Source: Limnanthes douglasii subsp. nivea (lineage: Eukaryota; Streptophyta; Magnoliopsida; Brassicales; Limnanthaceae). From it: a stretch of 64,000 bases of DNA. The position numbers and the translations under genes were made by a program. The notes beneath the pieces were generated by a model. The model was not told the origin of the DNA. It saw only the letters and a program-made list of their open reading frames with translations, and did not search any database. The stretch covers positions 339,328,654-339,392,653 of the forward strand of contig JAUPFV010000002.1 of the NCBI GenBank assembly GCA_036936605.1, written 5' to 3'. Below, piece after piece: positions 23,505 through 34,972 of this stretch. The stretch's first letter is position 1; the number at the start of each line of letters is the position of its first letter.

Positions 23505-23762
23505 AACCAAGACAAGAATCGGCTTTTCAGTAAAATTAAGTACCCGTGTGATGTTTTTGTGTTTCCCCAAGGACTTATTCACTTCCAATACAACATTGGA
23601 CATACTGATGCTGCTGGATTTGCTACCTTAAGTACTCAGAACCCGGGTGTTATTATTATTGCTAAAACGGTGTTCGAGTCCAACTCGAAAATTAATCCGG
23701 AGGTTTTTTCTAAGGCCTTTCAGTTGTTAATGTTGTCAAGTACCTTCGGATCAAATTATTGA
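23505..23762 (+). pseudogene. Germin-like protein 3'-end fragment (GLP3)
   Basis: Begins in the middle of a GLP second exon ([20 protein letters not shown]) and runs through box 2 ([18 protein letters not shown]) and the C-terminal strands ([20 protein letters not shown]). The box 2 first Gly is Cys. The N-terminus, first exon and box 1 with its two His and Glu ligands are absent. After FQL the reading shifts frame, so the normal C-terminus is lost. It is clearly more diverged from GLP1 than GLP2 is. It is a truncated relic, probably of an older local duplication. Confidence 0.9.
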
Positions 23763-25406
23763 CATGAGTCATGGATGGATTTAGAGGAGAAATGGGTATA
23801 ACCCTAAACTAACATGATGAATTTGGTATAGTGATGAAGAACTCTACTAATATATTTGAGGTCATGAGTTCGAGATCTACTAGGTACCAAATGTACGTAT
23901 GTAGGTTTTTTTTTTTTTTTTTTCTTTGTACTTTAGTAAGTCGATTCCGTTTCCTTTCTCTTTCTTAACTTTTTTTCAAAAAAATTACTTTTTTTTACAT
24001 TTTTTTTACTTCAATAAGTGATTCTTTCTCTTTTCTAACTTCTGTCAAAGAAAATTTTAAGTCTTTATAATTATCAGTTTTAAGGAAACGATTTATCGAC
24101 CAAAACATCAAAAAAAGTAACTGAACTAAGTAAAAAGGATTGTGAAATTTGTCTTGCCAATATGATTGAGCGGTATTTGAATAAAAATATTGTAAAAAGC
24201 TTGTGAAATTTGTAATTATCAACATAAACAAATTTTTTATGTAAAAACAATCGGTTAAAAAATTTATTTTCTTTGTCTTTAGCTTGTCGGAAGAAAAATC
24301 ATTACCATGTGGAGTAGATTCTTCCGAGAATATATAGTTCTATTATTGATCAATCATTTGTATTTTCAATTTACCACGAGGAAGTGATGAATGAAGAGTT
24401 TCAAGCGAACCGATATTTACTTTATTATTTTGAAGAAACGAGGATGAGTCTTCTGAGCTAATAGTGTTTGACAAGTTATTATCTCATGTATTTCCATTTA
24501 AGAAATCAATATCATCTGGATTATATTTTTAGTTTAAAGGTTCGATATCACACAATGATTCTTTATCCATTGACATGTTACCTCGTAAATAAATATTAAA
24601 GGATAAATAATATATTGTAATACGAAAAGTTGTGGGTAAAACTTTAATGATTAATAAAATTAGTTAAATTAAGAAGAAAATATATAACCGGAAAGAAGGG
24701 GATGATATAATTCCAAAACCCGATAGTAAAATGCGTCGGTTATGTAAATTTTATAGAACAAAGAATTAGAGGGAGAAACTCTAAAGGTTGAAAATGAAAA
24801 AAAGCAAATGTTAGATTATTTAAAAGGTTGAAAATGAAAAAAAAGTAAATAAGTAAGTGTGAGCCGCCATTAAATTTATCATTAGAAGTGTAAATTAAAT
24901 GTTAGATGTGTCAAAAGCAAATTGTGATAACTTTTTTGGTTAAAATATGCATCGATGATGTCATACATTCAATTATTTAAAAGATTAATTGTAAATTGAT
25001 CATCATTTATGCGTAACCGCCACTAAATTTGTGTTGTTAAAACAAATGCACTACATGGTAGCAGTTAAATTCATGTAGCAAACATATGAATAAATAAATA
25101 ATGTTTATATTTTTAACATTTAAAGTTATATGTATGAATTAGGATAGTTTTCATTCTGCTAATATAAAAGCTTGTACAGAAAAAAAAGAAAATATTATAA
25201 GTAAAATATATGGTAAATAATTTTAATATATATAATGAAAGATATTGAACAATTTTTGTTAAAGATTAAATATCATATGAAGTTTATTTTTTTCCTTATT
25301 GTTATTTTTTGAAAATATATTTATATTTTTTAGGGATTAGGGGGTCTTGATAAGGTTATCTAGTGGTTTACTCGTCATACCTTTTTATATGAAAAAAGAT
25401 AAATGA
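23763..25406. other. No recognisable gene; T-rich tract
   Basis: A poly-T run of about 18 sits at 23909-23927 and a short direct repeat (AAGGTTGAAAATGAAAAAAA) at about 24785 and 24822. No coding or transposon motif was recognised. Confidence 0.5.
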
Positions 25407-25722
25407 TGTAGTCTAAAAAGTCCAAACAAAAACTTTTTTAAATTTATTTTCTCAAATATCTTATATTATTTAAATCAAATCTAATTGTATTAAGACTTTA
25501 TTTTATTTTAATACATTTATTTTATTTCCTTGTATTCTAATTTAGGGTTTTGAGCAGCTATTATATAAAACCTCAGCCTTAAGTTATTTGAAGTTTTTGG
25601 AATAATTTTTTTTTATATCTGAAAATATCAGTCTTTGTTAACCTTAGATTAGTGTTTCATCATGTTACCCTTTAATTAGGGTTTCATATATCATTGCTTC
25701 TTCTTCTATTTCAGCTGTGTCA
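25407..25722 (+). repeat. Left LTR of the small non-autonomous element
   Basis: Direct repeat of 26249-26568. Contains AGTTATTTGAAGTTTTTGGA and the tail ACCCTTTAATTAGGGTTTCA shared with the right copy. Confidence 0.85.
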
Positions 25723-25726
25723 TGAG

Positions 25727-25741
25727 TTTGGTATCAAAGCC
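25727..25741 (+). other. Primer-binding site of the small element
   Basis: TTTGGTATCAAAGCC lies 4 bases after the left LTR. It matches the initiator-Met tRNA-type primer site with one change. Confidence 0.75.
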
Positions 25742-26248
25742 TTAGTTCCTGCTACGGGGCAAGTGTGTTTCTGAATTCTGATTTCATCCGATTCAAAGTC
25801 TAAGAAAATAACAACATCTATGGTGAAGAAGATCTCGAAGATCGTTTTGTATGAGGGGACACATCAAGGGTTTCAATGACGATCATATTGACGATTGATG
25901 ACGAAGTTTAAATTGTCTACCAATCATCGGATCAAGGTAAAACTTTCTTATCGAGATGTTGTCTCAGGCTATGAAGAGGTTTTTGAAACCAATTTTTTCA
26001 TCAACTCGATATGGGGTGTTGTTTTCAAGCTATGAAAAGGCTTTCAAAACCATTTTTTTCATCAACTAGATGGCTTCAATGTGACTTCGAATAAGGACCC
26101 CTCGAGAATAATTTATCTTATTCTGATAAGGTCAACAATGATAATTCCCAATGTAACAGTTGAATAAAATAAAATAAATAATTTTGGTCGTTGATGGTGA
26201 TGGTGCAGTGAATTCGATGACGAATTCTTGTCAACTAAAAAAGGATAA

Positions 26249-26568
26249 TGTAGCCGAGAAAGTCCAAATAAAAACCTTTTTTAATTTAATTTTATTCAAA
26301 TATCTTATATTATTTAAATCAAATCTAACTGTATTAAGATTGTATTTTATTTTAATACATTTATTTTATTTCTTTGTATTCTAATTTAGAGTTTTGAGCA
26401 ACTATTATATGAAGCCTCATATGTCTTAAGTTATTTGAAGTTTTTGGAATAATATTTTTTTTATCTGAAAATTCGAGTCTTTGTTAACCTTAAATTAGGG
26501 TTTCATCATGTTACCCTTTAATTAGGGTTTCATCTATCGTTGCTTCTTCTTCTATTTCTGCCACGTCA
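26249..26568 (+). repeat. Right LTR of the small non-autonomous element
   Basis: Direct repeat of 25407-25722, preceded by the purine-rich run expected of a polypurine tract. Confidence 0.85.
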
Positions 26569-26863
26569 TCAATAAATATTCACATTTTAAGATAAACCTC
26601 AAAGATTAGCGTCAGAAAAATAGATTGTTCTAAGTAAAATTGTATTAGGAGAAAACATAAAATATCATGAAAATAAAGCAATTAATTAGTATATGAACGC
26701 ATCGGTTAAAGCTCTAGTCAAGATGGTTAATAAAGAGACAAAGTATTATAATAATATAATAACATAAGCAAAACATATATCAATGAATGATCAACGCCAA
26801 ATGATATATAATTGGAGACATTAAAACCTATATGTCATATATTACTAAATTTCCTAAGTATTT

Positions 26864-27304
26864 TTAAATTTCCTCGGTTTGGCCGTCTGTCTGCTGACTC
26901 TGCCGATGCTTCAAGGAATCATGATCGGTGTACAGGACAAAGTCATTGTAGGAAAAGTAGGAACTCCAGTGCTTCAAAGCTCGTACAAATGCATAGAACT
27001 TCTTGTCATAGGTGTTATACTTGAGTTTAGCTCCACTTAACGTTTCGCTGAAGTATGCTATAGGGCGGCCTCGTTGGCTGAGTACAGCTCCAATGCCCAA
27101 TCCGGGCGCATCACAATGCAGTTCAAGTCCTATAGAGAAGTCAGGTAAAACCAGAATCGGTGTAATGGGCAGTCTTACCTTGATTTCCTCAAACACCTTA
27201 GTTGCTTCAGAGGTCCAGCATAATGTTTTGCCCTTCATACACTCTGCAATAAAAGTCATGATAGTACTGAAGTGATGTATGAACTGTGTGTAAAAGGAGA
27301 CCAA
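26864..27304 (-). pseudogene. Chromovirus RNase H domain (truncated)
   Basis: Contains IELHCDAPG-like text (LELHCDAPGLGIGAVLSQ), RPIAYFSETLSGAKLKYNTY and FVLYTDHDSLKH, the gypsy RNase H motifs with D, E and D sites. The frame ends right after DHDSLKHRQSQ, where integrase should begin, marking the 3' truncation of the element. Confidence 0.88.
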
Positions 27305-27382
27305 TCCGTGAAAAGACCAGACTTTAGTGATAGAAGTAGGAATAGGCTAGTCTCGAACGGCTGCCACTTTCAACCGGTCCAC

Positions 27383-28057
27383 TTACAGCCCCTCCTTTGA
27401 CACGACATACCCCAGGAAGATGATCGAGTCTGTCATAAAACAACACTTATCGAGTCCCCCATAAAACTCCTCCCGCCTCAAAACAACCAACACTTTGCAG
27501 AAGTGTTGGAGATGCAGTTTTTCCGTGGTACTATATATAAACATAGAATCAAAGTACACAACAAAAAAATTTCTGATGAACGGGCGAAATACCTGGTTCA
27601 TAACCCGCATGAACGTGCTCGGACCGTTAGAAAGACCGAATAGAGTTACCATCCATTCAAACAGACCTTATCGGGTCTTAAAGGCTATTTTTCACTCATC
27701 CCCCATATGAATACGAATCTGGTGATATTCGCTCTTCAAATCCAGCTTCGTAAACATAGTTGCTTAATTTAATTGATCCAGTAAATTATCAAGGCGAGAA
27801 ATAGGAAATCGATACTTGACTATAATTTTGTTGATAGCCTGCTTATCCACACACATTCTCATTGAGCCATCCTTCATTGGTGTTAATAGTGCAGGAACCG
27901 CACAAGGACTAAAACTCTCACGGATGTGTCCTTTCGTCAACATTTCTTCCACATATCTGTGGAGCTCTTCATGCTCTTTTGGGCACATCCGATAATGAGG
28001 TCGGTTTGGTAGGCTAGCACCTGGTACAAGGTCAATCTGGTGCTGGATATCTCTCAA
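27383..28057 (-). pseudogene. Chromovirus reverse transcriptase (broken)
   Basis: 27764-28057 carries [36 protein letters not shown] and [16 protein letters not shown]. 27383-27652 carries LFGLSNGPSTFMRVMNQVF and VVYFDSMFIYS. The catalytic YFDD box reads YFDS, losing the second Asp. The middle of the palm (27653-27763) is out of frame. Confidence 0.92.
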
Positions 28058-28159
28058 TGGCGGAAGACCTGTAGGTAGAGTATCAGGAAAAACAACAGAA
28101 AACTCTGCTAATAGCGGTCGAACTCGCTCAGGTATACCAGCAAATGGATCGGTACTAAA

Positions 28160-29102
28160 TTATTTAACCACCAAAAGATAGACAATCCCTGTTTCATTAG
28201 CATGTTCTATAAATGCCTTTCGAGCTAGAAAGTTCTCATCCAACTCCTTTGATAATGCAAGGGCAGGTTTTTGGGATCCCTCTCTAGTTGGTGTTAATAT
28301 GAACCTGACATTATTCCATATGAAACTATAGCGGTTCCTCTTACCATCATATGTGAGACTTCTATCATATTTCCAGGGTCGGCCTAGCAACAAGTGATAC
28401 GCATCCATCCCAATGAGATCGCACCATGTTTTATCCTTATAGTTACCAACAGAGAAAGATACGAGACATCTTCTAGAGATATTTACCTCACTAGCTCTCT
28501 TTAACTAGGCAAGCTTGTAGGGGTTTGGGTGGTCTTCTGTTTTCAGGGTCACCCTCCAGGTAAAAATTAGCAATGTCAGTGAAAATACCCCTCAATTATT
28601 GTGGTAGTTGTCGTAATTTTGGACACTGTAAAGCAACATGCCCTAGTTCATAACAATGGTAGCATTAGACCTATGAGGAAGTAACAGTGCGACTAGGGAC
28701 CTGCAAATTAGCACCTGTATGCATAGGAGCAGCAGTTGGTACTCATGGGTTAGGGCTTGGAACCGTACTTTTTAGAAACGCCAATGGAGTTATTCTGGCA
28801 GTATCTCCTCCATAAGGTCTTTGTTAAAGGGCTTTCTCCAGATGCAATGCACGCTAATATGCTTCAGACACATTCAGAGGTTCAAACATGTTCAGTTGGT
28901 CCTGAAACTGTTGTCTCATCTCCCCTATATAGCGAGATACTAGTTGATCTGCTGAATCAGAAATATCGACACGGTTTTGTAGCCTGAAAAAATCGTTAGT
29001 ATATTCGTCAACAGTCATTGACCCTTGTTTAAGGTTTTTGAACTGTTGATATATGATACACGCATAGTTGTAAGGAAAAAAAACAGCCCTCAAGTGCTTC
29101 AC
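28160..29102 (-). pseudogene. Chromovirus gag and protease remnants
   Basis: 28854-29102 is a retrotransposon gag core (FKNLKQGSMTVDEYTNDFF, FQDQLNMFEPLNVSEAY). A CCHC knuckle follows near 28605-28672. 28160-28408 is the protease C-terminal end (MDAYHLLLGRPWKYDRSLTY). Stops separate these parts. The protease active-site DSGA region was not recognised. Confidence 0.85.
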
Positions 29103-31019
29103 AAACTTAGCCCAACTTGTTATATTTGGCTTACCTTGCCTTGATCTGGTCTACTTGAGTTGTTGCCACCAGGATGCAGCTCAGCGTCAGAACTTAGTTG
29201 CAGCCAACTGTAACCGTTTTGCATCACAAACCTCCTTGAAATCAAGGACTTATTCAACTGAGGCGATCCAATCTGAAAACCCCTCCGGTTTGAGACCCCC
29301 TTGTAACTCTGTGATCTCCAGTCTGAATCCAGATTCTCACCGGTTGTTAGCGTTCAGGTCATAATCTCTCCCTGGTGGCTGCTCAAAGACTTGTTCACGA
29401 CAGTCTTATGGGTAATAGTGACCCATAACGTTTTCTCGCCGATGAGCAAAATGATTTCGCTTGCGGCCGATCTCTCTCTCGAAATCTTGACGGCTGGTTT
29501 CTCGAACCTGGAGCTCAAAATCAGTTGGTTTGGTTGTTCAACATCCTCTGTAGTGCTTCTTGTATGTCTCTCATCTGATTTTCCAACGAGTGCATATGTT
29601 CACCAACCTGGGATTCGAATTAACCAAATTAATCACGTCGACCGATTCGGTGATCGAAAGAGTGGAATTCCCCCGAAAAGATATCTTTGGCAACATACCT
29701 TTGTTACCCACGCCGAAGGAACTCTAAATCTGATATCAATATGGTAGCACCAAGGTACGAGATGAAACAGGCGGCTGAAAATACATAGAAAGAAAGACGC
29801 ACAACAGAAAGATAGTTATCCCTAACCCTAGGTCAGAGTAAAAGAGACTTTAAAGAAAATCAAATTCTATTAAAAAAAACGTTTGAGGCAAAACTAGGGT
29901 TTGAAAGCCTTTTAGAAAAGTGCTTGAAACCCTAGCCCAAAATTATAGATTTTTCCTTATGCAATAAATAAAGCCCAACCCAATTTCAAAGCGATTGGAG
30001 CTCGTTAAGTATTTTAATAAAATCCAACAAAAATATGAAGATGTAGAAAATTTACTAAAACAACAAAATGAGGGTTTAAACGATGGAATTTAGGGCCTGG
30101 ACTTCATCACATCGTGATGTTTTCAAAAATCGTTGGGCTTCTCGACGTGTTCGATATGAGTGGTCGCAGCGCCAAGTCATAATACGTGGGCCCCAATGAA
30201 GCCTATTTCGGTTTGTCCAAAATTGCCATATAGCCATGGGCTCGTGCAACTACATCAACTAGGAAGACAACATTTGGATTTAGTATGAGATTCATGAGAA
30301 GATGAAGTAGAATTAATATTAGAGTTTGAATGGTACAAGTATGAAACAAGAAGTTCTTCTATAATGTTTGGGGGTTTTCCAAAAATCACAAAGATATTTT
30401 ATTTATTCACATTTAACTAGAAATCAAAACATACAATAAAGAAGTAACGAGAAAAATTAATACGAAAAATACTAGTTGTAAGGAGTTGAAGATGAAAAGG
30501 ATATTGAAGGTTTCCACAGATTTAATTGAGGTAATCTAAGAGAAAAGATGAGTTTTAGAGAGAAATGACGAAGATATAAAGAAAGTGGGTTTTCTTAATG
30601 TAAAAGTAGCATATTTGTTGACATAAAATCTAAACCATTGGATAAAATGAGTGTCTATACTAAAAAAACATATATATTATTGAAAATAGAATGAGTTAAT
30701 TTTTTGGAAAAAACACGGTTTTTGAAGGTTGCAAAATCTGTTATGACTAATATCAAAATTACTTACACATGTCAGTGTAAAGCAAAAAATATGAAATTTT
30801 TAAGCATGTCAACTATTTTAAATATGAGTAATAATTTTCAAATTGGTTAATATTACATCGTCTATGTATTATAATAGTTCTTTAAGAAATTATTTTAGAA
30901 AATTACTTTAATGACTAACGGGGACTCCTGATAAGGCTATATCATGAAGATAATATATATTCTTTATAAACACGAGGTAAGTTTATAGAAAAAGCTAACA
31001 AAATAAAAATATGCAAGTA

Positions 31020-31440
31020 ATAAGGGGTGAATGAGAGTCGAGGTAGAATATAAATAAGACTAATGTTGTAAATAAGTATGTGACGAGAGTCGTAAAAAAG
31101 AACAAGGGTCATATAAGATATGAGTAGGGTTATAAAGAAGTAAAAGACGAGATTCATACAAAATATATACGAGACGAGGGTCATAATGAAGTACGAGACG
31201 ATGGTCGTAAAGAATATATGAGACGAGGGTCATGAAGTAGTACGAGACGACTGTTGAAAAACAAATATGAGACGAGGGTCATGAAGAAGTACAAGAAGAT
31301 GGTCGTAAAGATGATATGAGTTGAGGGTCATAAAGAAGATATGAGATGAACGTCATAAATAAGATATGAGACGAGGGTTATGAAGAGACATAAGATGAGG
31401 CAAAGACCATAAGAAGAAGAAGAAGTCATAAGACGACAGA
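31020..31440. repeat. Minisatellite in the chromovirus LTR
   Basis: About 14 degenerate units of 25-28 bp built around GAGACGAGGGTCATAAAGAAG. The copy at 55170-55620 has the same array with one additional unit near 55200. Confidence 0.85.
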
Positions 31441-31528
31441 AGATGAGCATACAGAAAGATTGTTGAAGAGATTATAATAGACTTACACATGTAATCATTT
31501 ATAAGTTATTAAGAATAATAGTTAGATG

Positions 31529-31533
31529 GTTAT
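31529..31533. repeat. Copia-B target-site duplication, left
   Basis: GTTAT, identical to 34887-34891; also preserved at 55696-55700 in the duplicated segment. Confidence 0.85.
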
Positions 31534-31687
31534 TATTAAATAAAGAACAAAATAGAGAAGAAGAAGTTGCTTAGAAACGGCTAGGGTTTTTGTATTACAT
31601 TGAAAATGTATCTATTACATAATGTATAGTCTCTTATTTATAGATAAAACATACGAGCTAACGGATTTGGGCCTTATATCTTTAACC
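31534..31687 (-). repeat. Copia-B 3' LTR
   Basis: About 154 bp, a direct repeat of 34732-34886. Starts TATTAAATAAAG where the other LTR has TGTTAAATAAAG. Partner copy in the duplicated segment is 55701-55857, which keeps the terminal CA. Confidence 0.9.
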
Positions 31688-31990
31688 CCCTCTCTCAAAC
31701 TCACAATGCAACAGTTATAAGCATATAGAGTTTGTCACAAAGAACACGAAACCGCGCTCTTGACTAAGCCTCCGTGAAAATATCAGCAACCTACAAAGCT
31801 GATGGAACATATGGAAGCGAGATGGTGCCAATCTGAAGATGATGTCGAGTGAAGTGACAATCTATGTCAATGTGCTTCGTCCTCTCATGAAAAACTGAAT
31901 TCTTTGCTATTTTATGGCGCTTTTGTTATCGCAATGTAAAGAAGTGGGTTTAGTAACATTAATCCCCATATCTGCAAGAAGCCATTATAG

Positions 31991-33874
31991 CTAAACAATC
32001 TCACATGTGGTCACGACCATAGCACAATACTCAGCTTCAGTAGACGATTTGGAGACAACATTGTTTTTCTTACTTTTCCATGAGATTAATAAATATCTAC
32101 GGAAATTACTGAAAACAATAGTATATTTTCGGTCAAGAGGATTATTATCCCAATCAGCATCGCTATAGGCACGCAATTCAAGTGAAGTGATCGAAGGAAA
32201 CAAAATTCTCTCTAACTGAGTGCCACAAAGATATGGAAGCGGTAACAAACTGACTAACCATATGAACAACATAAGCTATATCTGGTCGAGTAACTGTAAG
32301 ATATATCAAACTCCCTACGAGAGTTCGATATAAAGTTGGGTCTAGCAAAGGAGCATAATGAATCAGAGAATACTAAGCATTGGTTTCAAAAGGGGTATCT
32401 GCCATCCTGTTATAATAAATTCGCGCTCGCTCAAATAAATCATATATATATATATTTTATCTGAGAGAGAATATAACCTTTTGGAGAGTGAGCCACCTTA
32501 ATAACTAAGAAGTATCGCAATAGTCCCAAGTTCTTCATCGCAAAGAACTGAGCCAAATCACATTTTAGTGCCTCAATACCATCAGTATAATCATTTGCAA
32601 TTATTATATCATCTACATATAGGGATAAAATAATCCGTCATGCACTCGTACATCTGATAAATAGGGTTGAATCATATTACTAGCAAGAAAACCAAATAAA
32701 GTAATAACCATATTAATTTGATTTGAACCAAGCACAAGGAGTTTGTTTGAGAACATATAAAGCTTTCCTAAGTCGACAAACTTCACATGGTTGGTGAGAA
32801 ACACCTGAAAGAGGAGTCATATAAGCCTCCTCATGAAGAGCACCATTCAAAAATACATTTTTGACATCTAGTTGGAAGATCTTGTAGTGGAAAACGGATG
32901 CAACCGCAATAAGAGTAGGAAGAATTTTATATTCACCCCTAAGTCATTAGATGTATATTCACCCCCTAAGTCATACATGAAGCATTTAATTACAGCAGAA
33001 TATTGAGTCTTAACAAGTACCCAAAATTCTATATAAATTTCAAAGAAATCTGATCTCTGTTTAATAAGATAAACCCAAGTATATTGAGTATAATCATCGA
33101 TGAAAGAAACATAATAGGATGAAGCATCATTTGTGGAGACATGAGATAGACCCCACATATCAGAATGAATAATATTAAACGGAGCACCTGTATAGACTAA
33201 ATTTTTTAAACACGATGCAAATATATGTCCAAAACAAAAATTCCAAAGATAAAATTCAGATGATGAAGGAGTCAAACGAAACGAAGATAAATCAACACCA
33301 TAGGTAGTAATATGAGTCAAGTATATTTTTCTACTATCAACACCATAGACGTCTACATTATTACTTCGAGTTTCTCTAATACATAGAGTTCCCCTATTTT
33401 ACGACTTGTCCCAATAACTCTATGAGTCTATTGATTTTTTATAGGACAAACAAACTCAGAAAACAAGATACAATAACCATATTGACACAATTGGCTAACC
33501 GAAACTGGATTTAAAGCAATGGGTTGAATGTAGTAAACATCGGATAACGATATATGAGGGGTACAAACAGAGCCAATACCCTCTACTGATATTGGTGTAG
33601 CACTAGCAGACAAAACAGATATGGATGAAACATGAGACAATGAAACAAAGTTCAACATATGAAGTGACATATGAATAGACACACCCGAATCCAAAATCCA
33701 CAATGATGAATAAATATCTGAAGTGGAACACGAGGACATACCTAAATGGTATGCAGATATAGGCAGAACACAGTTCTTCTTATTCAGTTTGTTACCAGTA
33801 GACTGTAGAAAATCATCTTTTCCTATCATATTCGCAATAAGATCCACAATCTCTAATCGAACAAAATTAAACAA
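31991..33874 (-). pseudogene. Copia-B pol remnants (protease, integrase-RT fusion, RNase H)
   Basis: 33428-33874 holds the protease site region (LWILDSGVSIHMS). 32868-33320 holds the integrase core (FIDDYTQYTWVYLIKQRSDF and the MYDLGGEYTSNDLG block). About 32900 joins directly to RT (LIAVASVFHYKIFQLDVKN, GVSHQPCEVCRLRKALYVL near 32720-32800), skipping the integrase C-terminus and RT start. 31991-32272 is RNase H (LRAYSDADWDNNP, SWKSKKNNVVSKSSTEAEY). Compared with 53.7-58.5 kb this copy lacks 96 bp at about 33187, removing the integrase zinc-finger part (GQLN, SGCK). Confidence 0.88.
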
Positions 33875-34044
33875 TCAAATAATACAGAATCCAAATAAAA
33901 TCAAGTCCAAAATCTCAGTGGTCCAGCAAAATCAAATCGAACTCCAAAACTAAATCAAAATACCAAGTCCAAATATCAAACTAAATCAAATTTCCAATTT
34001 CCAATTTCCAATCAAAATAAACAAAACCAAAAAAAGAAGAAGAT

Positions 34045-34108
34045 AAAAATCAAAATCAAAATCAAAATCAAAATCAAAATCAAAATCAAAATCAAAATCA
34101 AAATCAAA
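34045..34108. repeat. (TCAAAA)n microsatellite in the copia-B leader
   Basis: About ten hexamer units. The same array is present at 58315-58378. Confidence 0.9.
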
Positions 34109-34718
34109 TTAAATTTATGGTTTTACCAACACAAATGATGCACTGTTCCAATAACGATTTCTCGCGAACCGTAGTATTGAATCATAATCTAACCAGTCAA
34201 ATTGAAGGATTGGATGTCCTGAAAATGCTCTCATAAATTCGAAAAAAACCGACACCGTTTTCCTTTCAATCGTATCCTTTGATTGAGACTCCACACAATA
34301 TATCTCAAAACCAAAAACTATAACTATTATGACGAAAAACAGATCAAACTTTCCAATACAATCCAATCAAAAAACAAGAGAACAAATTGAAAACCACACA
34401 AAAGCAGATCCAAAACAAAACCAGAATCCAACAATAATATAACTCAAATACTCAATATATTATACATCTATCGAATAATAACCCAAAGAACTCAGTAGAT
34501 TATTTCCTCCCAAATCAAAACAATAATACAACTCTCTATTGAATTTTAACTTGCTTTGTCAAGATCAATACCAATAAACAATCCAAAATTGCCGAACAGA
34601 TCCAAGATTTCCGAATAAATCCAATTTCAAACCGAAATCCAATATTAATACGAAATTGAATACTTAGTAGATCCACGAAATAGTGGGATAGTTAAGCTTC
34701 CCCGATCAGATTACTACA

Positions 34719-34731
34719 GGCTCTGATACCA
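34719..34731 (-). other. Copia-B primer-binding site
   Basis: The minus strand reads TGGTATCAGAGCC, the classic initiator-Met tRNA complement of plant copia elements, directly adjacent to the 5' LTR. Confidence 0.92.
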
Positions 34732-34886
34732 TGTTAAATAAAGAACAAAATAAAGAAGAAGAAGCCGCTTAGAAACGGCTAGGTTTTTTTATATTATTTA
34801 TAAAGTGTATCTATTACATAGTCTATAGGCTCTTATTTATAGATAAAACATATGAGCTAACACACTTGGGCCTTATATGTTTAACG
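34732..34886 (-). repeat. Copia-B 5' LTR
   Basis: About 155 bp beginning TGTTAAATAAAG, directly beside the primer-binding site. It differs from the left LTR at roughly one site in eight. The final base is G instead of the usual A. Confidence 0.9.
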
Positions 34887-34891
34887 GTTAT
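34887..34891. repeat. Copia-B target-site duplication, right
   Basis: GTTAT, identical to 31529-31533. Confidence 0.85.
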
Positions 34892-34972
34892 AACAAGATA
34901 ACACGTGTAGGCCTGTAATTGGTAGATGATATCTTGTAAGTAGTATAAATAATGACTAAGGTCTTCATTTGG

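Larger units (their letters stand above)
25407..26568 (+). mobile_element. Small non-autonomous LTR retrotransposon (TRIM/SMART-like)
   Basis: Two direct LTRs of about 316-320 bp (25407-25722 and 26249-26568), each starting TGTAG and ending GTCA, flank only 526 bp. Next to the left LTR is a primer-binding site TTTGGTATCAAAGCC (25727-25741), close to the tRNA-iMet complement TGGTATCAGAGCC. Next to the right LTR is a purine-rich run AAAAAAGGATAA. There is no pol. The interior starts a short frame (ATG at 25819, MVKKISKIVLYEG) and holds two copies of a unit of about 60 bp (25958-26070). The LTRs differ at roughly one site in eight. No clear target duplication was found. Confidence 0.82.
26864..29741 (-). 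mobile_element. Decayed chromovirus (Ty3/gypsy), gag to RNase H
   Basis: In minus-strand order: PBS-like site near 29725-29740; gag N-terminus near 29540-29600 (MRDIQEALQRML); gag core 28854-29102; a CCHC zinc knuckle near 28605-28672 (CYHCYELGHVALQC); protease end 28160-28408 (MDAYHLLLGRPW); RT 27383-28057; RNase H 26864-27304. The pol motifs are of the chromovirus type, not Tat. Integrase and the 3' LTR are missing: the coding sequence stops at about 26870 in unrelated AT-rich DNA. Confidence 0.9.
29742..31533 (-). repeat. Chromovirus 5' LTR, part left of the copia-B insertion
   Basis: Minus-strand sequence upstream of the PBS-like site ends GGTGCTACCA, as an LTR should. The region contains no coding sequence but a long minisatellite (31020-31440). 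It is interrupted by copia-B at 31534 and resumes at 34887. The outer LTR end could not be fixed. A second copy of this stretch lies at 53846-55700. Confidence 0.6.
29596..34233. repeat. Long direct repeat, copy 1 (donor-like locus)
   Basis: Nearly identical to 53700-58502. The left boundary is inside chromovirus gag (ATATGTTCACCAAC) and the right boundary inside the copia-B leader (GATGTCCTGAAAATGCTCTCAT). Neither boundary is a transposon end, so the repeat is a segmental copy, not an insertion of one element. Confidence 0.9.
31534..34886 (-). mobile_element. Copia-B: internally deleted copia element inside the chromovirus LTR
   Basis: 3,353 bp with LTRs 31534-31687 and 34732-34886, GTTAT target duplications (31529-31533, 34887-34891), and a tRNA-Met-type primer site (34719-34731) beside the right LTR. 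A polypurine-type run (minus GAGAGAGGGGG) lies beside the left LTR. Only protease, part of integrase, part of RT and RNase H remain. Integrase is fused to RT by a deletion, and gag is absent. It is a non-autonomous relic of the copia superfamily on the minus strand. Confidence 0.93.

Noticed and set aside
31020..31440. CRISPR-like array
   Set aside because: Units are contiguous and degenerate, without unique spacers, inside a plant LTR; it is a minisatellite.
32613..32804. Minus-strand frame of 63 codons as a separate gene
   Set aside because: A neighbouring frame carries copia RT (CEVCRLRKALYVL) over the same bases, so this is a shadow of the decayed RT.
34719..34731. tRNA gene fragment
   Set aside because: Only the 13-nt complement of the tRNA-Met 3' end is present; it is a primer-binding site.
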